DNA from: Ohtaekwangia sp966211525
GTDB taxonomy: Bacteria; Bacteroidota; Bacteroidia; Cytophagales; Cyclobacteriaceae
Length of the DNA stretch: 64,000 nucleotides
Direction: 5' to 3'
Assembly (NCBI GenBank): GCA_966211525.1
Contig: CBIHOZ010000007.1
Location: 1-64,000 of the forward strand
The notes beneath the pieces are model-generated. The model was not told where the DNA came from. It was given only the letters and a program-made list of their open reading frames with translations, and ran no database searches. Positions 16,494 to 24,124 of the stretch are shown here, piece after piece. The number at the start of each line of letters is the position of its first letter. The stretch's first letter is position 1. A program made the position numbers and the translations under genes.

Positions 16494-17030
16494 TTATTCA
16501 ATCACTTCTTCTACTTTGTCCATTTTATCGGCTGTATACTTTCCGGAAGTAGCGTATACAATTTTGCCGGTGGCATCGAGCACAAAGAAGTATGGAATAT
16601 CTTTCTTCTCGAAATCAAGTGCTTCTTTGTAAGGCTTCAACTCACCACGGTAAAACAAAATATAGGGTAATAATTGTGGATCTATATTCTTAATCGCTTT
16701 ACGTTTTGCTGTACCAGTAGCCGCTGCGTTGACTCCCGTAAACATAGGCACGAAATAAACATTCACATCGTATGAAAAACCTGCCAGCACACCGGATGTC
16801 TTTTGAATAAATTTTTCGAACACGGGTTGGAACCAGGAGTTCAGTTCATCTTCAGATTTCTTAGAGTAAGCAAGGCCGAGCAACGTGTATTTACCTTTAA
16901 CATCGTCTGGTAATTTTACTTTCTTATCCTCTACGCTCTCAGCTTCCATAGCCGGAAACTGCTTGCCAATTACCTGTGCTTTTGCAAGCACGCTGGTAAA
17001 CACTATCAATAACAGTATAGAATATTTCAT
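16494..17030 (-). CDS. Secreted thioredoxin-fold-like protein without CXXC
   Basis: A 178-residue protein with a Sec signal (MKYSILLLIVFTSVLAKAQ). The mature part begins VIGKQFPAMEAESVEDKKVK, the usual opening of AhpC/TSA-type folds, and ends with IPYFFVLDATGKIVYATSGK, matching the strand-turn-strand near the end of such folds. There is no cysteine at all in the mature protein, so it cannot be a thiol oxidoreductase. The region with TAKRKAIKNIDPQLLPYIL resembles proteins of the ATP10 type, but I would not assign that. It is followed by a clear terminator. Confidence 0.68.
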   Translation of the reverse strand: MKYSILLLIVFTSVLAKAQVIGKQFPAMEAESVEDKKVKLPDDVKGKYTLLGLAYSKKSEDELNSWFQPVFEKFIQKTSGVLAGFSYDVNVYFVPMFTGVNAAATGTAKRKAIKNIDPQLLPYILFYRGELKPYKEALDFEKKDIPYFFVLDATGKIVYATSGKYTADKMDKVEEVIE

Positions 17031-17292
17031 ACAATTTAATTTTCCTTCAATTTACCGAATAAGCCATTAGTAACCGTTGCGTTTGATAAAAGTAACCTTA
17101 CAAGTCGATAAGATGACGTAAATACCCATGCAGCACGGTGCATATTTACTTTGCGTTGTCTACTTCGCTATAGATGAGCTACTTTCATGCCAATCCTTGT
17201 TTTAACGTGTGCATCGTGAACGTTGCGATTCAAAAAACATACATCGTAATTCAACATTAACGTTGCTTACCTTACAAGCATTACATAATTTT

Positions 17293-17889
17293 TTATCGCA
17301 CCCACACTGCTTTATCTTCAACAGGTTTGCGTTTGCTGTCGGGCACTTGTGTTTTCGGAATACCTATATGCAGAAAGCCGAGAAGCTTGTCATCTTTATC
17401 GAGACCAAACAATTCTTTTGCTTCTTCAAAATACGTTACACCACCGCTGCTCAGATAACAACCTATACCATATGCGGCCGCTGTGAGATACATATTTTGC
17501 ACGGCACAAAATACGGCTCCGATTTCTTCAAGCTCGGGTACAGATTTCTTTTCATCACGCTTCATACCTACCGCTATGATGTGTGATGACAATACTGTTT
17601 TAGTAAGAAGATTTTGATAACGCTCTTCTTTAAATGTTCCGTTCGCTTCAGTAACACGCTTGTACACGGCCGCTTGTTGTTAACCAAGTTTGCGTAAGCC
17701 ATCGCCGGTAAAAACAATGAACTGCCACGGTTCTGTTAATTTATGTGTAGGTGCCCACCGTGCGTTTTCAAGCATTTGTGCTACTATCGCATCGTCTACA
17801 CGCTCGCCACTATACTGTTGTTGAAAAACCGATCTGCGATTCCGGATCAGGTTGTTTACTAATTCTGTTTTAGACGCATCTATGCTCAT
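17293..17889 (-). pseudogene. Nitroreductase-family gene split by one in-frame TAA
   Basis: The first 69 codons (MSIDASKTELVNNLIRNRRS...) and the last part (VYKRVTEANGTFKEERYQN...) are two halves of one FMN-dependent nitroreductase. They are in the same frame; only the TAA at 17680-17682 stands between them, after GLRKLG and before QQAAVYKRV. The halves join without gap into about 198 residues, the usual length, with RRSVFQQQYSG and the later AVQNMYLTAAAYGIGCYLSS in place. The codons around it are TAA CAA CAA, so CAA to TAA by one C-to-T change is the simplest explanation. Outcomes: pseudogene, sequencing error, or read-through. Confidence 0.8.
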
Positions 17890-17933
17890 CCTGATAAAGT
17901 TTATTATCTTAGTATTTCACCAAATTTTCAAAG

Positions 17934-18674
17934 ATGAGAAAATTTTTACTCCCAATCCTCTTCATCCTTATACTTGCATCGTGTGCTCCGGTTTATGTTC
18001 CAAATCTGCGCAACTCTCCGATGTTTACCAAAGGAGGAGAATTTCAAGGCTCTATACAAGTACTCAACGGACTGGATGTACAAACCGCAGTGTCTGTGTC
18101 CAATCACATTGGTATTATGGGCAATTACTCGTTCGAAGAGCGTGGCAAAGTTGAAGATGATGATACTGACAACTATCACCGTCATACATTACTGGAAGGC
18201 GGCATTGGTTACTATGAAAATGATGGTATCTGGTGTTATGAAATTTTTGCCGGCTACGGTCGTGGTGAAGGATCAAGTTATGATGAATATGAATTTTTCA
18301 ATACACCGGATGATGTGTGGGCAACCGGAAAATTCGAACGCTTCTTTATACAACCTGCTTTCGGTATCAACAAAAAAGTAATGGGCGTTTCGTTCGTACC
18401 CAGATTTTCGATTGTTGATTTTTATGAATTCAAAGATGAACTCACCGGCACATCGATCACCAACATCAGCATGTCTCCAAAAGTATTTGTAGAGCCTGCT
18501 GTTATCGGTCGCGTAAATCTTCCGAGTAATCGGATCTTCTTTACATTCCAGGCAGGTGCTACACTGGTAGCAAGTCCGGATGTAGAGTTTGAATACAGAT
18601 CGTTTCAGTTCGGCTCCGGTGTAGGCTTCCGTTTTGGCGGAAGTGCTTCGAGCAAAAATCAACAGACAGAGTAA
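17934..18674 (+). CDS. Lipoprotein, probable outer-membrane beta-barrel-like
   Basis: A 246-residue protein whose signal MRKFLLPILFILILASCAP contains the lipobox ILASC (Cys at residue 17). The mature part alternates short strands with turns: GEFQGSIQVLNGLDVQTAVS, GIMGNYSFEERGK, TLLEGGIGYYE, RFFIQPAFGINKK, and closes with FGSGVGFRFGG, as in small Bacteroidota barrel proteins. Length and pattern suggest an eight-stranded barrel, but the family is unnamed to me. It is divergent from the nitroreductase gene, 44 bases away, and is followed by the REP-like hairpin and then a terminator. Confidence 0.72.
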   Translation: MRKFLLPILFILILASCAPVYVPNLRNSPMFTKGGEFQGSIQVLNGLDVQTAVSVSNHIGIMGNYSFEERGKVEDDDTDNYHRHTLLEGGIGYYENDGIWCYEIFAGYGRGEGSSYDEYEFFNTPDDVWATGKFERFFIQPAFGINKKVMGVSFVPRFSIVDFYEFKDELTGTSITNISMSPKVFVEPAVIGRVNLPSNRIFFTFQAGATLVASPDVEFEYRSFQFGSGVGFRFGGSASSKNQQTE

Positions 18675-18683
18675 GTTTTCTTT

Positions 18684-18754
18684 CCCGCAGATTACACAGA
18701 TTTTCGCAGAAGCTATTCTTCAATTATACTCTGCGTACATCTGTAATCTGCGGG
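18684..18754. repeat. REP-like intergenic palindromic element
   Basis: CCCGCAGATTAC at 18684-18695 is answered by GTAATCTGCGGG at 18743-18754, 12 bases perfect, and further inside TTCGCAGAAG and CTCTGCG continue the pairing imperfectly. Inside each arm a nine-base CGCAGATTA-like unit recurs. Similar strings built on CGCAGATT occur as dispersed intergenic palindromes in Bacteroidota genomes, from memory. No T-tract follows in either direction. Confidence 0.75.
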
Positions 18755-18775
18755 CAAAAAAAATCTATACTATAC

Positions 18776-18812
18776 ATGCAGCCAACAAAAAATTGTCGGC
18801 TGCATTTGTTTT
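18776..18812 (+). terminator. Rho-independent terminator
   Basis: ATGCAGCC at 18776-18783 pairs with GGCTGCAT at 18798-18805, extended by AACA/TGTC with one G-U pair, and followed by TTTGTTTTT. A-rich sequence to its left lets it serve both the lipoprotein gene and the convergent amidohydrolase gene. Confidence 0.85.
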
Positions 18813-18829
18813 TATAAACATCTATATAT

Positions 18830-19936
18830 CTACTTCGGAAATTGACTCGCGTCAATGTTCGGAATTATTTTGAGCGCGTTCTTATAGTATATTTTCTTCA
18901 GCACATCATCGGGCAGATCCAGTCCATACATTCTCCAGAAAGCATGGTAACGCTTATGGTAAGGGAAATATTCATCTGCAGTTTCCAATACTCTGAAGTA
19001 AGTCTCATATTCATCAGGCACCCACGAGTCTTTACCAAAGAGTACACGATCCTGATACTTCGTTAAAAACGCTTTAGCTGCACGCGGTTGTCTTCCAAGC
19101 TCTGCTATAACGGCACCGATCTCGGTATACATGTTGGGAAATTTATCAAGCAGTTCACTTAACTTTTTAAGATCGCTACCATACCAACCCAGGTGAGCAT
19201 TGATAAATTTAGTCTTGGGATGCTTCTTGAAAATGTTATGCTGCTCGGCAATGATTGTCTCCCACGACACCGGGTCGTTATCATGTCGTCTGCCGGGATG
19301 TAGCTTCAGCTCGAGCCATCGCTCGTTGTTCTTGTCGATCGGTTGCCAGAATTGCTTTGGGTCCGCTGCGTGTATCAGCACCGGTATACCCAGCTCACCA
19401 CATTTGTCCCATATAGGATCGATGCGCGGGTCATCAATATGTACCCGGTTGCCCTTACTGTCTTGCGTAAACATACCGAGGCTCTTATATATCTTCAATC
19501 CGTTGGCACCTTTCTTCACATCATCTTCCAACTGTTTCAGCATACGACCCTGCCACTCCGGATCATCTATAGCAGCAAAGTCCATGTTGGTAAATACAAT
19601 GAATCGTTTCGGATTTGTCTTCTTTACATTCTCAAGCGATCGCTCCAGGTGCTCTGTACTTCCTCTGCCACGGCCGCTCAGGTTTACCATCACTGCCATA
19701 TTGAGTTTATCCATCTCTTTCGTCAAAGCCTGCAGATCCTGTGTAGGCATGTTAAACTGGTGATTGTGTACATCGATGAACGGAAATTTAGCACGTGTTA
19801 CATGATGCTCCGGCACAACGAGCGTTGATGGCGGATCATACTGTTCAAAATCCATTTTATCATCCAATGGTTTTTCCTGCGCACAGGCAATAATGATATT
19901 GCACGTGAGCAGCGTAAAAACAAAACACCTCTTCAT
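18830..19936 (-). CDS. Exported amidohydrolase-family (Amidohydro_2) protein
   Basis: A 368-residue protein with an N-terminal signal and lipobox-like IIIACAQ. The TIM-barrel metal motif FIDVHNHQF near residue 53 (D-x-H-x-H) starts the catalytic domain; later ILIHAADPKQF and FINAHLGWYG supply further histidines, and RVLFGKDSWVP has the aspartate at the end of a strand, the last metal or catalytic position. This combination is the amidohydrolase 2 family, which includes decarboxylases and lactonases. The substrate is unknown. It stands alone between a terminator and the TPR gene. Confidence 0.82.
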   Translation of the reverse strand: MKRCFVFTLLTCNIIIACAQEKPLDDKMDFEQYDPPSTLVVPEHHVTRAKFPFIDVHNHQFNMPTQDLQALTKEMDKLNMAVMVNLSGRGRGSTEHLERSLENVKKTNPKRFIVFTNMDFAAIDDPEWQGRMLKQLEDDVKKGANGLKIYKSLGMFTQDSKGNRVHIDDPRIDPIWDKCGELGIPVLIHAADPKQFWQPIDKNNERWLELKLHPGRRHDNDPVSWETIIAEQHNIFKKHPKTKFINAHLGWYGSDLKKLSELLDKFPNMYTEIGAVIAELGRQPRAAKAFLTKYQDRVLFGKDSWVPDEYETYFRVLETADEYFPYHKRYHAFWRMYGLDLPDDVLKKIYYKNALKIIPNIDASQFPK

Positions 19937-20074
19937 GACAGAAATTTTTGCTGGTGAAAATAATGGAAAGTCCGGAACTCTCTCATAAAACGGGATAGAA
20001 GGTCGAAATCATCAATAAAACCTTGGGAAGTGTCACTTGATTTATGTTTAAATTGGCAGCTATTTATAACAGGC

Positions 20075-21181
20075 ATGAAAAAACTTGCATTCATTTTCGC
20101 GATACTCATTGTTTCAATAGCGCAGGCCCAGGATGCGCAGCTGGAAAACGCCCGAAAGAAATTTCAGGCGAATGATCTGAAAGGTGCTAAAACCGATCTC
20201 ACCAAAATCATCGACAGTAATCCCAAGAATAAACAGGCTCTTAACCTCCGCGGACAAGTACGTGTTGCGCTGGAAGATTTCTACGGAGCTATAGGCGACT
20301 ATAACACAGCACTTGAAGTTGACTCAACATTTGCCGATGCACTTAACAACCGGGGTGAAGCAAAGATGGCGTTAGGTGACGATGAGAATGCTATACCTGA
20401 CTTTGACAAGGCTATAAAATTCAACGCCAAGTTTGCCGATGCCTATAGCAATCGCGGGCTGGCCAAGTATAACATTGAAGACCTGCAGGGTGCTTACTTC
20501 GATTTTTCAAAAGCACTTGAAATAGGACCGGTTGATTCTGATAAATATTTTAATCGCGGTGTTGTAAAGTCAGAGCTGGGAGAATTTATCAGTGCGATTG
20601 ATGACTATAGCAAAGCAATTGAACTTGACAAGAACGATGCTGCCCTTTATAACTACCGTGGTGTAGCATACTATAATACCGGTAATCTTGATCTGGCTAT
20701 AGCCGATTATGACCAAGCTATAAAACTTGATCCAAAAGACGCGTTGAAATTTGAAAACCGCGCGCTCGCCAAAAATGCCAAGCAGGATTTTAAAGGCGCC
20801 CTCGAAGACTATAACAAAGCCGTGGAGCTAAATGCAACCGAACCGGAGACCTATAACCTGCGCGGTGTTGTGAAGTATAACCTGGAAGATCACGATGGCG
20901 CTATAGCAGACTATAGCAAAGCTATAGAACTCGATGATACGAACCCGGTATATTATGACAACCGTGCCCTGAGTCGCACCGAGAAGGAAGATTATGCCGG
21001 GGCAGTGGAAGATTATTCGTCATCTATCGAACTATATCCGAGCGATCCGGAAACTTATTTACAACGCGGTCTCGTTAAAGTTTCCATGAACAACAAGTAC
21101 GATGCGTGTCTTGATTTTAAACGTGCAGAAGAACTCGGCTCAACGGAAGCGAAGGGACTTATCAAAAAGAATTGTAAGTAA
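20075..21181 (+). CDS. Exported TPR-repeat protein
   Basis: A 368-residue protein made almost wholly of tetratricopeptide repeats after a Sec signal (MKKLAFIFAILIVSIAQAQ). About ten 34-residue units follow, with repeating phrases such as GAIADYSKAIELD, AYSNRGLAKYNIEDLQGAY and ALYNYRGVAYYNTGNLDLAI. The start at 20075 was chosen because the 15 upstream residues in the frame are not signal-like. TPR proteins hold other proteins together; being exported it should act in the periplasm or at the outer membrane. The lipid kinase gene begins 15 bases after its stop. Confidence 0.88.
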   Translation: MKKLAFIFAILIVSIAQAQDAQLENARKKFQANDLKGAKTDLTKIIDSNPKNKQALNLRGQVRVALEDFYGAIGDYNTALEVDSTFADALNNRGEAKMALGDDENAIPDFDKAIKFNAKFADAYSNRGLAKYNIEDLQGAYFDFSKALEIGPVDSDKYFNRGVVKSELGEFISAIDDYSKAIELDKNDAALYNYRGVAYYNTGNLDLAIADYDQAIKLDPKDALKFENRALAKNAKQDFKGALEDYNKAVELNATEPETYNLRGVVKYNLEDHDGAIADYSKAIELDDTNPVYYDNRALSRTEKEDYAGAVEDYSSSIELYPSDPETYLQRGLVKVSMNNKYDACLDFKRAEELGSTEAKGLIKKNCK

Positions 21182-21196
21182 AAGCGGTCGTCAACG

Positions 21197-22105
21197 TTGC
21201 GCATAGCAGTTATACTCAATGGCATTTCGCTGGAGCGGCAATACTTTTATCGAAAAGTAGTGCCTATACTTCGGCTGGTATATGAAACGGAAGTGTTTGA
21301 GACACTTTCGCGCAACGATGCTTTCTCGCTTGCATCAAAAGCAGTCGATAGTCATTATGATATTATTATTGCAGCCGGTGGCGATGGTACGTTGCACCAG
21401 GTTGTCAACGGTATTCTGAAAGGAAGAGAAAGCTATAAAAATCTGCCGGCACTCGTTGTGTTTCCCGTAGGTACCGGTAATGATTTTGCCCGCACGCTCA
21501 ATATTCCCTCCGATCCGGTAAAGCTCGTCCAGTTGTTGCAGAAGTTTGAGCCGCAGTACCTCGATGTAGGCGAAGTGCACTATACTACTGATAGCGGTGC
21601 AAAAGATCATCGTTACTTCATCAATGTAGCAGATATTGGTATGGGGCCACAAGTGGTGAAGAAAGTACTGAGCAGTGATCGCACGTTCGGCTCTGCCTTT
21701 GCGTACTATATTTCTATCGTCACAACCTTCTTTACGTATAGACCTATGGTTGTAACGGCACACACATCATCGTGGAACTGGCAGGGTAAGTTGCGCACGC
21801 TCGCCATTGCCAATGGTCGTTACTATGGTCATGGGTTGTGTGTAGCCCCGGAGGCACAGCCCAACGATGGTATACTGGATGCATTTATCTGCGGCAATGT
21901 TTCGGTGCTGGATTTTATACGTTACTCTATACCGCTCAAAAAAGGTAAACATGTTCGCCACCGCGAAGTGTTCTACAAGAAGGTTGATGGCATTGACCTG
22001 ACCTCCGAAAAAGAATGCCTGATTGAAGCTGATGGCGAGTGGCTCGGAAAGTTACCGGCCCGCATCCAGATCACACCTCTGAAATTGAAAATGCTCCTTC
22101 CGTAA
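21197..22105 (+). CDS. Diacylglycerol-kinase-family lipid kinase (YegS/BmrU-like)
   Basis: A 302-residue cytoplasmic or membrane-associated kinase. The catalytic loop GGDGT is at residues 61-65 within DIIIAAGGDGTLHQVVNG and the second nucleotide motif PVGTGNDFART at 90-100; both are hallmarks of DAGK_cat. The C-terminal domain carries APEAQPNDGILDAFICG, the family's LAPNA-type stretch. It likely phosphorylates a lipid such as diacylglycerol. The start is TTG, with no ATG closer to the family start, and it follows the TPR gene by 15 bases, probably in the same transcript. Confidence 0.9.
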   Translation: MRIAVILNGISLERQYFYRKVVPILRLVYETEVFETLSRNDAFSLASKAVDSHYDIIIAAGGDGTLHQVVNGILKGRESYKNLPALVVFPVGTGNDFARTLNIPSDPVKLVQLLQKFEPQYLDVGEVHYTTDSGAKDHRYFINVADIGMGPQVVKKVLSSDRTFGSAFAYYISIVTTFFTYRPMVVTAHTSSWNWQGKLRTLAIANGRYYGHGLCVAPEAQPNDGILDAFICGNVSVLDFIRYSIPLKKGKHVRHREVFYKKVDGIDLTSEKECLIEADGEWLGKLPARIQITPLKLKMLLP

Positions 22106-22180
22106 AGACATCTTCATTCCCCCATCTTTATGTGAACAAAGTATATTTTATCAATACCATGCACTTCGTTATTTTGCAGT

Positions 22181-22816
22181 ATGATCGTAGTAGGTATTAT
22201 AGAAGATGACGAACAGATCCGTAAAGGTGTTCAGACATTTTTGAATCGCCAGGAGAACTTCTCATGCGAAATGGCATTTGGCTCAGTTGAAGAATTTCTG
22301 AAGAGCATTGCCACCACAGCCGTGCCTGATGTATTGATCATGGACCTGGGCCTGCCCGGCATGTCGGGTATAGAAGGCATCAAACTCATCAAAGAGAAAT
22401 ATACCGATGTGGACATCATTGTCTTCTCGGTATACAACGACCCGAAACGAATATTCGATTCACTCTGTGCAGGTGCTACCGGCTACCTGCTAAAGAATAC
22501 TCCGCTCGATGAAATCAAAGAAGGTATAGAACTTCTGTCCAAAGGCGGCTCGCCCATGTCACCCCAGATAGCCCGCAAGGTTATTGAATTGTTTGCCCAG
22601 AACGGTGCCCGCAAAAAAGAAGTAGAATCACCGTTATCGGCTAAAGAAAAAGAAATTGTTATCGGACTGGTTGATGGCCTCAGCTATAAATTGATTGCCG
22701 ATCGCATGAGCATAAGCATTGAAACCGTTCGCTTCCACATCAAGAATATATACCGGAAACTGCATGTGCACGGCAAAGCCGAGGTCATATCAAAATCGCT
22801 GCGCGGAGAGATCTAG
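22181..22816 (+). CDS. NarL/LuxR-type response regulator
   Basis: A 211-residue transcription factor. The receiver domain has the acidic pair D9/D10, the phospho-acceptor D55 in VLIMDLGLPGMSG and the conserved K105 in GYLLKNTP. The LuxR helix-turn-helix follows from about 150: LSAKEKEIVIGLVDGLSY, IADRMSISIETVRFHIKNIY and LHVHGKAEVI. The domains are complete. There is no histidine kinase next to it, so the partner and the regulon are unknown; it is an orphan regulator. It follows the kinase gene by 75 bases and is followed by a terminator. Confidence 0.92.
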   Translation: MIVVGIIEDDEQIRKGVQTFLNRQENFSCEMAFGSVEEFLKSIATTAVPDVLIMDLGLPGMSGIEGIKLIKEKYTDVDIIVFSVYNDPKRIFDSLCAGATGYLLKNTPLDEIKEGIELLSKGGSPMSPQIARKVIELFAQNGARKKEVESPLSAKEKEIVIGLVDGLSYKLIADRMSISIETVRFHIKNIYRKLHVHGKAEVISKSLRGEI

Positions 22817-23065
22817 CAAACATCCTTTTCAATAACATTCAGAAGGCAACCCCATGTTCGTGGAGTTGTTATGCGTTGCTACGCATTATACCTTTGTTAC
22901 ACCTCCTCTATGAAAACTCTGCTACCTTGTGGTTTAGTCTGCCGGCTACATTCCGTAGCTTTTCAATGCTTCCTGTATTATTACTTCAACATACGGCTCG
23001 TATACATAGCCGAACAGAAAAACATTTTTTGATTTTTTATTCTCTATAGTTGGTCAGGTTAAACA

Positions 23066-23091
23066 AAGTGCCTCTTCTGTCGGAGGCACTT
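23066..23091. terminator. Bidirectional terminator between converging genes
   Basis: AAGTGCCTC at 23066-23074 pairs with GAGGCACTT at 23083-23091. T-rich sequence follows on the plus side (TACTTTTTC) and, on the minus side, TTTGTTT. It overlaps the YpdA stop codon by two bases. The 250 bases to its left, after the regulator gene, hold no gene I can support. Confidence 0.85.
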
Positions 23092-24058
23092 ACTTTTTCT
23101 TCCCCTGTAGATTTTCGATGATCATGTTTGCATGTACGCGTGAGTTTTCGATAAACCATTTGTTGGTTTTCAATCCACCGCACACTACACCGGCCAGATA
23201 TATACCGGGCACATTCGTCTCCATCGTTTCTTCATTATATACCGGTGTGTGAAACGGATCGTCATGAAACTGAATGCCGCTCGCCTTCATAAAATCAAAC
23301 GGAGGTTGGTAGCCCGTCATGGCGAGTACAAAATCATTTTCTATCACTTTATCTCCTTCCGGTGTTTTTATTTCGACTGCATCAGCTGTAATTCTTTTTA
23401 CTTCCGAATGGAAATAAGCTTTGATTGATCCTTCCTGAATGCGATTTTCTATATCCGGTTTAACCCAGTACTTCACGCTGTCGCGAATACCATCTTCACG
23501 AATTACCATGGTTACATCGGCACCTTTACGCCACGTTTCGAGCGCTACGTCTACAGCAGAGTTAGCTGCACCTATAACAACAATCTTTTGTCCGAAGTAC
23601 GGATGAGGTTCATCATAGTAGTGTTTTACTTTCGGCAGATCTTCACCCGGCACATGCAACAGGTACGGCAAATCATAAAAGCCCAACGCCAGTATAACAG
23701 CTTTAGTCTGGTATTGCCCTTTCATGGTGGTAACAACATGTGCGTTGTTATTGGATGTTATCATGGTAACTTTCTCGTATAGTCTGAGGTTGAGTTGCCA
23801 GCTCATACTTACCCTCCTATAGTATTCCAATGCTTCAAACCGATTGGGCTTGGGTTGATGCGATATAAAAGGAACTTCCCCGATTTCAAGTCGTTCAGAA
23901 GTAGAGAAGAACGTCATGTTAAGCGGGTAATTGAAAAGCGAATTTACCAGGCAACCTTTCTCGATGATAACATATCGCAGTCCTGCTTTCTTTGCTTCAA
24001 TGCCACATGCAAGACCGATAGGCCCGGCACCGATAATAACGACATCAAACTCCTCCAT
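23090..24058 (-). CDS. ypdA: YpdA-type FAD/NAD(P)-binding oxidoreductase
   Basis: A 322-residue flavoprotein of the thioredoxin-reductase-like YpdA (Bdr) group. FAD loop GAGPIG at residues 10-15, then GCLVNSLFNYPLNMTFFS, a stretch characteristic of YpdA. The NADPH loop is GAANSAVDVALE in the middle, and the C-terminal FAD contact is GIYLAGVVCGG. In Firmicutes YpdA reduces bacillithiol disulphide; Bacteroidota genomes carry it too and some make bacillithiol. No bacillithiol synthesis gene lies in this window. No partner gene is adjacent. Confidence 0.88.
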   Translation of the reverse strand: MEEFDVVIIGAGPIGLACGIEAKKAGLRYVIIEKGCLVNSLFNYPLNMTFFSTSERLEIGEVPFISHQPKPNRFEALEYYRRVSMSWQLNLRLYEKVTMITSNNNAHVVTTMKGQYQTKAVILALGFYDLPYLLHVPGEDLPKVKHYYDEPHPYFGQKIVVIGAANSAVDVALETWRKGADVTMVIREDGIRDSVKYWVKPDIENRIQEGSIKAYFHSEVKRITADAVEIKTPEGDKVIENDFVLAMTGYQPPFDFMKASGIQFHDDPFHTPVYNEETMETNVPGIYLAGVVCGGLKTNKWFIENSRVHANMIIENLQGKKK

Positions 24059-24124
24059 TCCAGTAATTCAATTTTGATTATTCAACAATATTCATAAAAA
24101 TTCGCACCGATTAACCTATACAAC

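Noticed and set aside
19200..19763. 187-residue plus-strand frame
   Set aside because: Lies wholly inside the amidohydrolase gene on the other strand, with cysteine- and serine-rich shadow composition.
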